A DNA stretch of 21,891 nucleotides from a virus (IMGVR_UViG_3300047274_000187:1-21891); one strand, 5' to 3'. Positions 12,916-20,531 are shown, counted from the stretch's first letter. Numbers and translations are program-made. Notes: generated from the sequence alone by a model not told the origin.

Positions 12916-12941
12916 GGGGGCAGCAGTGCACTACTACCCCC
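12916..12941 (-). promoter_or_regulatory. Strong hairpin between capsid and connector genes
   Basis: In transcript sense GGGGGUAGUAGUG is followed by CACUGCUGCCCCC: all 13 positions can pair (effectively an 11-bp stem with a UGCA loop), two as U-G wobbles. No T-run follows; the ribosome site of the next gene begins a few bases later. It may act as a 3' stabiliser of capsid mRNA, an RNase III processing site or a brake on the next gene. A 10-bp palindrome (GTTAGCTAAC, 12951-12960) precedes it in the transcript, just after the capsid stop. Confidence 0.65.
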
Positions 12942-12965
12942 GTGTATTTTGTTAGCTAACTAGGA

Positions 12966-14555
12966 CTATGAGGCTGGGTTTACGCCGTAAACGAAGGCCT
13001 CTGGTTGGAGGACATCGCCACCCCAGCGGACGTTCACGAAGATACCCGTCTGGTTGTTGGCCATGTACAAGTAAGGATTGCGGACAACCTCAATGGTAGC
13101 ATTCTCAACGAAAGCATACTCATTCATGTTACCGAAGATGATTGGCTTGGCCGAAGCACCGAGAGCGGCAATCTTGTCACTCAACGCAACAGGATAACCC
13201 TCGAGGTCCTTAGCAGTACCGTTCACCATAGGACGGAACTGAGGATAGTCACCGGTCAACGCACGGATAGCACCCAAGGTCGCGTTACGCATGATCCAGC
13301 CGGTTGAACCAGCCTCGTCGTAAGCCGAAGGAAGCTTGTGCATGATGTTCAACACATCAGCGAAGTCCAAGCCAGCAACAGCGGCCAAGGTCTCTGAAGT
13401 CGTGGCACGGGCCAAGATACCGTAAGGCTGGCCTGAACCAGTACCGTTGATGATGTAGTTGTTGACCAAGCGAGCGTAAGCACGGGCAATTTCCTCAGTG
13501 ATGAACTGATCGAAGTTGGCCTGTTGGTCAGCCAAGAACTCATTCGTGACCTTCATGAGCATGTTGTAGCGGTACACCGTGATGGTGCGGCTGTTAGCGA
13601 AGTCAGGCTCATCCTGATTGGCAGCACCCGACTCAGCAACCACAGCGAAATCAGCCTTAGCGTCCTGCACTGGAATGTCTACTTGACGGACCGAAGTCGT
13701 GAAACGGCGGAAGTTGAACTGACCGAGCAGTGACAACTCGTCACGGCGACCAACAATCGTTGGGATCAATTCTTTCGGAACAGCGACGCCACCCTCGTTG
13801 GTCGTACCTTCGTTGATGACAGCCTTGATAACCTCACCAGTCTTGAGGTAGTGACGGAAGGCCTCCATAGGCTCGTTGCTGAACCCACGGCTCGTAACAC
13901 TCTTGGTAGCAGGTGCGGCAAGAACACCGCCCTCAACTGGCTCACCGGCCAACTCAGTGATGGCCTCTTTAACTTGATTCTTGATGTCAGACATAGTAAT
14001 AAAATCTCCTGTAACAAATTGAATTGATTTGTCCTTAATGGACGGGATTACCGGTGATTCCGGTGTAATATCGCTAGACCCCGTAATTGCCGCAGCCTTG
14101 CTCGCAGCCTTTACCTTTCGGTTCTTAGCTTCAGTGAATGTTGAGGGTTCAGCCGGAGTTGGTGTGAGACTGATCTCACCCACTGGCCATCGTTTGATTT
14201 CGAACCCACCTTTGACTGGTTCACGCACAACTAAGTGTGACATTGACCCAGTACTCAAACCGAGCGCACCTTGTTCAACAAGTTCCCAGATTTGCTCGAT
14301 GTACTTGTGACGACGGTCGAGTTCGATTTCTACCTCGATACCCTCATCGTCGGGAACCCATGCTTTCACAACTCCGATCTGACTCTTCAGTCCACCGAGT
14401 GCATGGTTGTAGTAAACAGGCATACCGACAAACGAGCGAGTATCGCCGAAGTCAGTGTCCTTTGTGAACATGTCATCATACAGGTCTGAAGTACCGTAAA
14501 CGATACCACGACCCTTTAACACGTAATCACCAATTGCTTTGACAGAATGTTTCAT
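12966..14555 (-). CDS. Prohead protease-major capsid protein fusion
   Basis: A 529-aa protein with two domains. Residues 1-145 resemble HK97-type prohead proteases: GRGIVYGTSDLYDD, then YYNHAL with candidate catalytic H51, and LGLSTGS with candidate serine S101 or S104. After a basic Ala-rich linker (145-187), residues 188-529 are an HK97-fold capsid protein with an N-terminal delta-like region, an E-loop region (RQVDIPVQD) and a final ENATIEVVRNPYLY...VRWGGDV segment. The protease would cut the linker or delta part during maturation. An internal ATG at 13994 with AGGAG 11 nt upstream could also yield capsid alone (342 aa). It overlaps the preceding gene by ATGA. Confidence 0.88.
   Translation of the reverse strand: MKHSVKAIGDYVLKGRGIVYGTSDLYDDMFTKDTDFGDTRSFVGMPVYYNHALGGLKSQIGVVKAWVPDDEGIEVEIELDRRHKYIEQIWELVEQGALGLSTGSMSHLVVREPVKGGFEIKRWPVGEISLTPTPAEPSTFTEAKNRKVKAASKAAAITGSSDITPESPVIPSIKDKSIQFVTGDFITMSDIKNQVKEAITELAGEPVEGGVLAAPATKSVTSRGFSNEPMEAFRHYLKTGEVIKAVINEGTTNEGGVAVPKELIPTIVGRRDELSLLGQFNFRRFTTSVRQVDIPVQDAKADFAVVAESGAANQDEPDFANSRTITVYRYNMLMKVTNEFLADQQANFDQFITEEIARAYARLVNNYIINGTGSGQPYGILARATTSETLAAVAGLDFADVLNIMHKLPSAYDEAGSTGWIMRNATLGAIRALTGDYPQFRPMVNGTAKDLEGYPVALSDKIAALGASAKPIIFGNMNEYAFVENATIEVVRNPYLYMANNQTGIFVNVRWGGDVLQPEAFVYGVNPAS
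13992..14010 (-). promoter_or_regulatory. Internal ribosome site and start for capsid-only product
   Basis: Within the fusion gene, AGGAG (14010-14006) lies 11 nt before ATG (13994), which begins MSDIKNQVKEAITEL, a helical segment like a capsid delta domain. This spacing is long but usable. It would give a 342-aa capsid protein in excess over the protease fusion. That fits the need for many capsid subunits per protease. Confidence 0.5.
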
Positions 14556-15244
14556 CTCATTCTCCTTAGTAAGTTGCGAACGTAGGCCTTGACCTCTTCG
14601 CTAACTTCAGTCGGTTGTTCGTTAGGTTGCGACTCGAGCACCGCAGTATCTTTGCGACCACATTGGCCACAAGAGCACGTTGGCTCGGTCTCGTTCTTAA
14701 TCTCTGCGAAACGGAGATCTGGGTCTAAGGACTCGTCATTGTTTTCGACTTCCTCTTCTGCCTCAGTCATCTCTTCCTCGTATTCAGCAAGAACTTCGAG
14801 TGCCCAGTCACGACCTTCGTCACCACCCCAACCGTACCACGCTTGCCACCCCGGCCCTTGCTCTTCCCATGATCCACCTTGCTTGTCTACCTCGTGTCTA
14901 GCGAAGTAAGAAATCATTCGGCGAATTGTTTCAAGACTTACCGGTGACCGTGATGCTAACTGATGTGCTCTGGCCAAACCAACAGCGGTCATACCTCTCT
15001 GGCTTTCTGGCTTTGACTCACGAACTTCAAGAGCAAGGCGGGCGTTCTCTGCTACCTCAACAGGCGGTATGTAGGACTGCTTCATGGCTGGGTCGTTCTT
15101 CTCTTCCTCTATCATCGCTAGGGTTAACGCAACCCAGTACGCATGAGCATCGCCTTTTTCCAGATAACAGTGCATCGGCTCTTCGTCACCGTCTTTGTAC
15201 ACACAGTATTGGCCGTCATCTGTTTCAATTATTGAGTATGGCAT
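14552..15244 (-). CDS. Head-module protein of unknown function, 230 aa
   Basis: Residues 1-45 form a small domain (MPYSIIETDDGQYCVYKDG ... EKGDAHAYWVALTLAM) of a type seen near prohead protease genes. Residues about 65-155 carry a conserved environmental-phage module: ENARLALEVRESKPESQRGMT, GLARAHQLASRSPVS, IRRMISYFARHEVD and WQAWYGWGGDEGRDWA. I know this pattern from phage head clusters but no established function. The C-terminal third is acidic, holds a Cys pattern CSCGQCG that may bind zinc, and ends in a basic helix. Scaffolding or DNA entry are possibilities. It is TAATG-coupled to the HAD gene and ATGA-coupled to the capsid gene. Confidence 0.65.
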   Translation of the reverse strand: MPYSIIETDDGQYCVYKDGDEEPMHCYLEKGDAHAYWVALTLAMIEEEKNDPAMKQSYIPPVEVAENARLALEVRESKPESQRGMTAVGLARAHQLASRSPVSLETIRRMISYFARHEVDKQGGSWEEQGPGWQAWYGWGGDEGRDWALEVLAEYEEEMTEAEEEVENNDESLDPDLRFAEIKNETEPTCSCGQCGRKDTAVLESQPNEQPTEVSEEVKAYVRNLLRRMR

Positions 15245-15690
15245 TAATCGTCATCCTCCTTGTCTAGTGTTCTTGGATCAACCGTGTTCACACCGAGTAA
15301 GTGTGCGGCAAATCGCGTTACGTCATTGTCATCGATCAGTATTAACTTTGAATCAGGGTGGTCCTCCGCATAACTCTTCAGCACACGGTACTTCATGACT
15401 GATGCTGGTGTCTCTGCATCACCACGACCACGCATGATGAACCCATCAAAGTGCAGTCCGGTTTGACTAACCCACCGCATGGTCAGGTCCCAGTAGTCAA
15501 CGTTGCGAGCTGTGAGTATGTACGAATGATTTGCAATTGTTTGCAACTCTTTCACATAGTTCACAACTTCTTGGTTAACTTCAGCAGTAGCGAAGTAAGT
15601 GTCCCACTCCTCATCCGTCATCGGCATAGGGTCAGGGTATTTGGCCAACGTACCATCGATATCCACAAATAAACAAATTGGGTGTTCCAT
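15244..15690 (-). CDS. HAD-family phosphatase
   Basis: A 148-aa protein with HAD motifs: FVDIDGT (nucleophile D10, acid D12), ILTARN (T60), a lysine near 100 (MKYRVLK) and LILIDDND (D120, D121). The short cap suggests a nucleotide or polynucleotide phosphatase, similar to the 3'-phosphatase part of T4-type polynucleotide kinase or a 5'-nucleotidase. It is embedded between neck and head genes with TAATG couplings at both ends, so it is made with virion proteins rather than with replication proteins. Its substrate is unknown; DNA end processing or a moron role are both open. Confidence 0.85.
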   Translation of the reverse strand: MEHPICLFVDIDGTLAKYPDPMPMTDEEWDTYFATAEVNQEVVNYVKELQTIANHSYILTARNVDYWDLTMRWVSQTGLHFDGFIMRGRGDAETPASVMKYRVLKSYAEDHPDSKLILIDDNDVTRFAAHLLGVNTVDPRTLDKEDDD

Positions 15691-16157
15691 TATTGAGTAC
15701 CTCCGTTTGCTATCTCATCAATAGCAGTCTTAGTTAATTGATCAATCACGCCAGCCTCTAACAGCTCTTTGACTGCTTCTGCCGCAGTCTTCCATCTTCC
15801 TTTGTGAATGCTTGCTTGGTTGTTACCGATAACGAAGTTCACGTAGGAAGCAGCGTTGGTCAGCGTTACCGTGGTACCCTCTTTGTTGACCCGATAAGCA
15901 TTCTGGAGTGATTCACTGCCAGCACTTTTGGCTGAGCCTCTGCGGTATGGTACGGTAATATCACCACGAGCAATAGCGGCCATGACGTACTTGCGTTGCT
16001 TGTCCGTCTTGAACTGCATACTACCCGGTGTTGGGGGTCTAGGGATATCTTGCTTAAGCGAGGCCATTACCTCATTAGCAAGTGCCATCGATACGACCTC
16101 AGTCAGTTGAGCGTATTTCTCAAGACCTAGGTCAGTCATCTTTAATTCAATCTTCAT
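15690..16157 (-). CDS. Neck / minor head protein (HK97 gp10-like candidate)
   Basis: A 155-aa protein in a 4-bp ATGA overlap with the portal stop. Residues 35-60 are Pro-rich and basic (PRPPTPGSMQFKTDKQRKYV), followed by a VTLTNAASYVNFVIGNNQASIHKGRWKTA segment (about 95-125). That last pattern, an N-A-x-Y-V core with a glycine-rich turn and an HxGRW motif, is common in head-tail joining or minor structural proteins with the gp10 fold. The final helix (EAVKELLEAGVIDQLTKTAI) is amphipathic. Its position is before the capsid gene rather than after it, so a head-assembly role is also possible. Confidence 0.55.
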   Translation of the reverse strand: MKIELKMTDLGLEKYAQLTEVVSMALANEVMASLKQDIPRPPTPGSMQFKTDKQRKYVMAAIARGDITVPYRRGSAKSAGSESLQNAYRVNKEGTTVTLTNAASYVNFVIGNNQASIHKGRWKTAAEAVKELLEAGVIDQLTKTAIDEIANGGTQ

Positions 16158-18214
16158 CGCTTCACCTTTCTCGTAGTGATGTAGGTGGTACAGCGACAGC
16201 GAGGATGAGCGGGAGGACCATCTTGTAAGTAATCAGGCCACTCATCACGAGGGACGTTGTGCAGTGGTGAACAGACCGGACATTCATCAACGATCTCATC
16301 GTTCTGGGTTGACCAGTACATCGTTGTCTCAATGCCGTTCTCAGTCAAGTACTCTTGGTAGTTGTTGACTGCTTGAGTACTCGCCCGGGTCATCTCCGTT
16401 ACTGCGATCATGGCAGCTCGTGAACCATCGAACGTAGGTCTGAGTAATTCAGTCACATCGTCAATGGTCATGCCCGGTGTCTGTCGGTACGTGTTGATTA
16501 CTTGACGTACACGCTCAGCACTTGTCTCATCGATCTTGCTTGTGGTAACGGGAACGTAGTCCGACAACCAGTCATCAACACGGCCAGTCAGTACAGCATC
16601 ATCAAATGGAACGAACTCTTTGCCTAAGCGGTCAAGTTCTTTTCTCATGTAGGTACCTAACTGAACTTGCAGTGCAGGGGCAATCACATCAACAAGTGTA
16701 GGAATGACTTCCTTACCTGCTACGATTTGTCTGGCCCACTGTTTACCCCGCTTGTCCATCTCAGCCACAATCCTATCGTAGAGTGCTCTCTCGATCGGAG
16801 TTAAGTCACCGATAGCCTTGACTTCGTGGATGATGTCATGCAAGTCATTAACTCGTGTTTCATCACTCAGTCTGGCCATTACTGACTTGACCTCATCTTG
16901 ACTGATAGCCTTACCATCGAACGCACACTCAGGTGACTTACCTGCCTTGATGCGTCGCTCAATCTTCTTCTGTAATAATGACCACTCAGTATCTCTCACC
17001 TTCTTCAACTCAACATCCTCTTCGTCTACTGTCTCGCTTGTATCGCCCTCAACAGTCTCGTCAGTGGGTGGTGGTGGAGGTGGTTCCTCAGGTGGTTGTT
17101 CAGGTAACTCAGGTACGGGCAACTCTTCCTCTTCAGGGCCAAGGGCTTCTTCGATACCATCGTACCCAAGAATCTTCATAGCACCTCTTAACGGAACGCC
17201 CGCTTGAACCAGTTGCAAGAGTGACCCAGCTCTCTGGGCTTCGTCTGCTTGCATCACGTCAAGGGCTTCTGGGTTGAAGTAGAGTTCGTACTGTAATGGA
17301 TGGAACAGCAACTCGTTCAGTACTTGTTGGTACAGTGATAAGCGAGGAATAACTGTCTCTCTCCAGAATGATTGTCTGTCTGAATCAGCAGTAGCGTAGT
17401 TAGCGGCACTGGCTTCAAGCATTGTTCTAGGTACACCGAGTGTCATGGCCACTTGCGTTACCGCTCTCTCCTGAAGTTCAGGAAGCATGAGTGACTCGAT
17501 CGGTGGTGTTAACGTAGTGACCTTCAGGTCTTGGCTACGAACAAACAACCAGCGGAATGCGTTGATAACACCGCTAAAGCGACTGTTGGTCTCAGTAGTG
17601 AACCGCTTGTACTCGTTGTCATCCATGTTCTCAGGGAGATTCATGATGGTAACAGGCTGAGCACCGTTCTCAAAGAACACGCTGACAAACCGTTCGAGGT
17701 AATGTCCTAATTGTGCTGACTGAAGTGCAACACGAGCGGGAGGAATACCGGGGCCGATCTCGTCAGTCAATGATGGTTCTCTGAAATACACAACATCGTC
17801 AATTGTCCAAGGACCATACTGCTTGCCGTGAATGGTTTGGATAAAGGTAACACCAGCCCAAGGATTGCCGGGCCGTGCTTTAGTTTCATCAAAGTGAACG
17901 GACATCGTGGTCGGATTCAAGAATTGGAATCCAGTGAGTACCCGTCCTCGGTAAAGTTTGAGCCAGTAAGCGGCACCAGTCAACAACAAACTTCTCTCAG
18001 TCTCTTTGATGAGTTGTGGTAAGTGTTGTTTCCATGGCCACTGCACTTCCTCGCCTTTTCGGTAAAGTGAATATGGTACTGAACTTAGTGCATCAGCACG
18101 TAAGTTAACACAGCGGTACAGCATCGGAACTGCGTTGTACGCCTCGATCGTTCCGTAAACTCCTTCGCTATTTCGCAGCTTGTCAACCCAGCCCGGGTAA
18201 CCAGTAATTGGCAT
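16154..18214 (-). CDS. Portal protein fused to MuF-like minor head protein
   Basis: A 686-aa fusion. Residues 1-350 are an HK97-type portal (YGTIEAYNAVPMLYRCVNLRADALSSVPYSLYR near the N-terminus, later LGVPRTMLEASAANYATADSDRQSFWRETV). A Pro/Glu linker with six prolines follows near 360-395. The C-terminal ~270 residues end with a MuF-type domain: ARVxx-like helices, then C645-x2-C648, H670 and C673-x-C675 (GPPAHPRCRC). Portal forms the DNA entry ring; MuF proteins are minor head or DNA-ejected factors. The start is the ATG at 18214 in a TAATG overlap with the large terminase, after GGGGG; a start five codons earlier has no site. Confidence 0.9.
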   Translation of the reverse strand: MPITGYPGWVDKLRNSEGVYGTIEAYNAVPMLYRCVNLRADALSSVPYSLYRKGEEVQWPWKQHLPQLIKETERSLLLTGAAYWLKLYRGRVLTGFQFLNPTTMSVHFDETKARPGNPWAGVTFIQTIHGKQYGPWTIDDVVYFREPSLTDEIGPGIPPARVALQSAQLGHYLERFVSVFFENGAQPVTIMNLPENMDDNEYKRFTTETNSRFSGVINAFRWLFVRSQDLKVTTLTPPIESLMLPELQERAVTQVAMTLGVPRTMLEASAANYATADSDRQSFWRETVIPRLSLYQQVLNELLFHPLQYELYFNPEALDVMQADEAQRAGSLLQLVQAGVPLRGAMKILGYDGIEEALGPEEEELPVPELPEQPPEEPPPPPPTDETVEGDTSETVDEEDVELKKVRDTEWSLLQKKIERRIKAGKSPECAFDGKAISQDEVKSVMARLSDETRVNDLHDIIHEVKAIGDLTPIERALYDRIVAEMDKRGKQWARQIVAGKEVIPTLVDVIAPALQVQLGTYMRKELDRLGKEFVPFDDAVLTGRVDDWLSDYVPVTTSKIDETSAERVRQVINTYRQTPGMTIDDVTELLRPTFDGSRAAMIAVTEMTRASTQAVNNYQEYLTENGIETTMYWSTQNDEIVDECPVCSPLHNVPRDEWPDYLQDGPPAHPRCRCTTYITTRKVKR

Positions 18215-19428
18215 TAGGCAAACCCCCATTGTATCTTAGATTTTTTCGCCATAGCAACGGCCCCTGAAGTCGCGTCTACGTAGTCATCGTGTTTTGCTGA
18301 TGGGAATGACATGACCTCATCGAGGTACTCTTTCACCCATCCACCTGTAACTATGCAAACCTTTCCTTCCTCGGCTAGTGATGCCCACGGCATGGCCCTA
18401 CTTAGCTTATCCTTGTCAACACGAATACCCTTGAGTGAGTACCCTTGTAACTGTGGTTCTCTACGAAGCTCCTGCACAGCGGCAAGTCCGTGTAGTGCTT
18501 CTTCGATTCCCAGCTGCACGTCTGGTTCGTTCATCGCAGTCTCAATGATAAGCTTTCTCACGTCTGGCCATTCAGCCTTAACGTGGATTCCTTTATCAAT
18601 GTACAATGTACCATCAGGTGCAAACGCAATCCTCACACTCGCTGTGAAGTCTGCTGAGGTCTTGGTACTGGCGGCTAAGTCCCAATACCGATACCATTTC
18701 AAATTGTCTGGTGCTCTGTCTACTCTCTTGAACCAGTCTCGCTTGAACAATTGGCCAATCGGATCAATGAACCGACCCTCAACCTCTTGCTCGTACATGT
18801 CACTAGTCATCGCTCGCTTGAGTGTGTTGATGTAGTGTGATGGTAAGAAGATGTTCTGACTTGATGAGGATGTTACCACACTGTAGTCAGGGTCATCAGT
18901 ATTCCACAGATCGTAGACCCATGTCTTACCCTTAGGAGTCGTAGTAGCCCAACCACGGCCGGGTGCGTACCGTAATGTTGGTACGATTGTTTCCCACACC
19001 TCTGGTTGCATGTATGCTACTTCGTCTAACCAAAACCAACCAACGTTAGCACCACGGAAACTAGCCGGGTCGTCAGCTGAACGAAAGATAATCTTGCGAT
19101 TACCGAGTAGTACTAGTTCTTTCTCAGTCTTATTCCAAGACACTCCGATACCTGCTTGTGCTACTAACTGTAGAACAGTCTCCATAGCTCCAAGCCTAAG
19201 CATTGGGTAGTTAGGAGCAGCAATCAGTCCTACACTTCCAGCAGGTTGTCTCAGTGCTTCGATTGCACCACCTCTTGTCTTACCACTACCTCTACCACCA
19301 ACGAACAGGCGGAACCTCGCATCATCCATCCAGAATTGTCGTTGTGGTTCCGTCTGCGTTGTGTGTTTGATCGTTAGGCAAGGAGAGGTCGAGGACGTAG
19401 TCTGTGGGTGTGTTACTGGTAGTAACAT
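18214..19428 (-). CDS. terL: Terminase large subunit
   Basis: A 404-aa packaging motor. Q-motif region TEPQRQFW (27-33) precedes Walker A GGRGSGKT (44-51); Walker B is WFWLDE (D135, E136), coupling motif TTTPKG (162-167). The C-terminal nuclease has WYRYWDLAAS, GIEEALHG and HDDYVDA (D385), the expected acidic triad. I use the ATG at 19428 because GGGAG lies 8 nt upstream and the Q motif needs residues before M34. This overlaps the small terminase gene by 107 bp. A start at 19329 would lose the Q motif. Confidence 0.95.
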   Translation of the reverse strand: MLLPVTHPQTTSSTSPCLTIKHTTQTEPQRQFWMDDARFRLFVGGRGSGKTRGGAIEALRQPAGSVGLIAAPNYPMLRLGAMETVLQLVAQAGIGVSWNKTEKELVLLGNRKIIFRSADDPASFRGANVGWFWLDEVAYMQPEVWETIVPTLRYAPGRGWATTTPKGKTWVYDLWNTDDPDYSVVTSSSSQNIFLPSHYINTLKRAMTSDMYEQEVEGRFIDPIGQLFKRDWFKRVDRAPDNLKWYRYWDLAASTKTSADFTASVRIAFAPDGTLYIDKGIHVKAEWPDVRKLIIETAMNEPDVQLGIEEALHGLAAVQELRREPQLQGYSLKGIRVDKDKLSRAMPWASLAEEGKVCIVTGGWVKEYLDEVMSFPSAKHDDYVDATSGAVAMAKKSKIQWGFA

Positions 19429-19738
19429 GATAGCTCTCCCTGTATTCTGGATTTAGTTTCTTGATGAGGAACATCAGCAGTATGTCACTACCTTCTTTTG
19501 CTCTCTCAATGGCCACTGATTCAAGCGTATCGAGTAAGACTAACTTACCCCGCTCTCTGGCCGCATTCATCTCTACTGCTAGGTCTGGCCGTACCTTCAG
19601 TAGATGGTTCACTGTACCATGGTCAATACCGATGTAGTCACAGGCAGCTTTCAGTGTGCCTAGTCCTTCAACTGCATTGATGAGGTCTCGTATCTTTTGC
19701 TCAGTCAATGGTGTGATTGACTTCTGCGGTCTAGGCAT
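19322..19738 (-). CDS. terS: Terminase small subunit
   Basis: A 138-aa protein. The N-terminal part (residues 5-50: TPLTEQKIRDLINAVEGLGTLKAACDYIGIDHGTVNHLLK) is a helix-turn-helix typical of TerS DNA recognition domains, followed by oligomerisation helices (60-95). The tail after residue 100 is Thr/Asp-rich and disordered, and its coding sequence overlaps the large subunit start by 107 bp in another frame. It recognises the packaging site and starts the motor. The start lies one base after the holin stop, with only a weak ribosome site, suggesting coupled translation. Confidence 0.88.
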   Translation of the reverse strand: MPRPQKSITPLTEQKIRDLINAVEGLGTLKAACDYIGIDHGTVNHLLKVRPDLAVEMNAARERGKLVLLDTLESVAIERAKEGSDILLMFLIKKLNPEYRESYHVTTSNTPTDYVLDLSLPNDQTHNADGTTTTILDG

Positions 19739-19739
19739 C

Positions 19740-19916
19740 TTACTTAACGCCTACCGTGGTAGCAAACCTCAGTACAATGTTGATGATGCTGAGTGCCCCA
19801 AGTACCTGCGGTGAGTACTGCTGTAGCTCTGGCCATTGAGCGATAGCACCAAGGATAAGGGCGAGTAGTGTGAGTACGTTAACCCAGATCGTTCGTGACT
19901 CGTACCATTTCTTCAT
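19740..19916 (-). CDS. Holin
   Basis: A 58-aa protein with the N-terminal motif MKKWYESRTIWVN and two hydrophobic segments (about 12-28 and 38-54), a pattern of short phage holins. It would form membrane holes that release the amidase. ATG at 19916 follows AAGGAGAACACAC, 11 bases after the XhlA-like stop. An earlier in-frame start at 19994 would add 26 basic residues within the upstream gene and is unlikely. It lies between the XhlA-like and terminase genes. Confidence 0.78.
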   Translation of the reverse strand: MKKWYESRTIWVNVLTLLALILGAIAQWPELQQYSPQVLGALSIINIVLRFATTVGVK

Positions 19917-19927
19917 GTGTGTTCTCC

Positions 19928-20155
19928 TTATGGTATAACGTATTTGAGTAACAAGGGAAAAGCTATGCCGACAATAGCGGCGATTCTTTTCCACAGATAC
20001 ACTTCTTTCTCAAGTTCGATGATTTGTGTTTGGTGCTTGTCGATCTTTCTTTCGAACCCATCGACTCTGCGTACCAAGTCATCTAACCGATTGATGATTG
20101 TTGCTTCAACTCGCGTTAATGCAACTTCCAATGAAGTTAAGTCTGTTGGCGACAT
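19928..20155 (-). CDS. XhlA-like lysis accessory protein
   Basis: A 75-aa protein. Residues 1-50 form a heptad-rich coiled coil (LTRVEATIINRLDDLVRRVDGF, KIDKHQTQIIELEKEV), and residues about 54-72 form one membrane segment (RIAAIVGIAFPLLLKYV). This is the layout of XhlA/haemolysin-type proteins that act with a holin and an amidase. The ATG at 20155 follows ACAGGAGGTCCACG; an earlier in-frame start has no site. It stands beside the holin and two genes after the amidase, so the lysis module is compact. The hairpin at 20185-20208 lies in its leader. Confidence 0.72.
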   Translation of the reverse strand: MSPTDLTSLEVALTRVEATIINRLDDLVRRVDGFERKIDKHQTQIIELEKEVYLWKRIAAIVGIAFPLLLKYVIP

Positions 20156-20184
20156 CGTGGACCTCCTGTAGGTAGTGTGCATAC

Positions 20185-20208
20185 AAGTGGCACGATGTCG
20201 TACCACTT
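20185..20208 (-). promoter_or_regulatory. Hairpin in the leader of the lysis genes
   Basis: In transcript sense AAGUGGUACGA is followed by CA and UCGUGCCACUU: 11 positions pair with one U-G wobble and a 2-nt turn (10 bp with ACAU loop in practice). It overlaps the stop codon of the 104-aa gene and stands about 20 nt before the ribosome site of the XhlA-like gene. It could delay or tune lysis gene translation, or mark an RNA processing site. Confidence 0.6.
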
Positions 20209-20521
20209 AGTTCGTTTCAGTCTCTTCTTCGTACACATACTCGATAAGTCTAAAACCGTATTCTTTGTTAATCTTGTGATTCTTCGCAGTGATCAGTAGC
20301 ATCTTGTCTACCTCAGTCAACTTCCCAGTTGCGTCTGGTAAGTGAAGTACTTGTTCCCAAGTAGACCGGCTGGACTTTCTGTACCAGAGGTAAAGCCCCG
20401 GTACGTGTCCTTCGAACTCGTTGTTTACTTCAGTCGTACACCACTGTTGGCCAATTGCGTCAACAATCACATCACCGATAAGAGTACCGATAGCGATCTT
20501 TGGCTTTGTTTTACTAATCAT
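20207..20521 (-). CDS. Hypothetical 104-aa protein in the lysis region
   Basis: Unrecognised. The sequence MISKTKPKIAIGTLIGDVIV starts with a basic strand, then WCTTEVNNEFEGHVPGLYLWYRK and TWEQVLHLPD; it is predicted mixed alpha/beta and soluble, with an acidic C-terminus (EYVYEEETETN). No catalytic motif is visible. The start at 20521 follows AAGGAGGTAAAC, one of the strongest sites in the genome, 10 bp after the amidase stop. It could be a lysis regulator, cell wall binding or virion protein; I cannot choose. Confidence 0.65.
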   Translation of the reverse strand: MISKTKPKIAIGTLIGDVIVDAIGQQWCTTEVNNEFEGHVPGLYLWYRKSSRSTWEQVLHLPDATGKLTEVDKMLLITAKNHKINKEYGFRLIEYVYEEETETN

Positions 20522-20531
20522 GTTTACCTCC

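Noticed and set aside
19322-19329. Large terminase start at the ATG 19329
   Set aside because: It would begin only ten residues before Walker A and lose the Q-motif segment. The ATG at 19428 has a good ribosome site.
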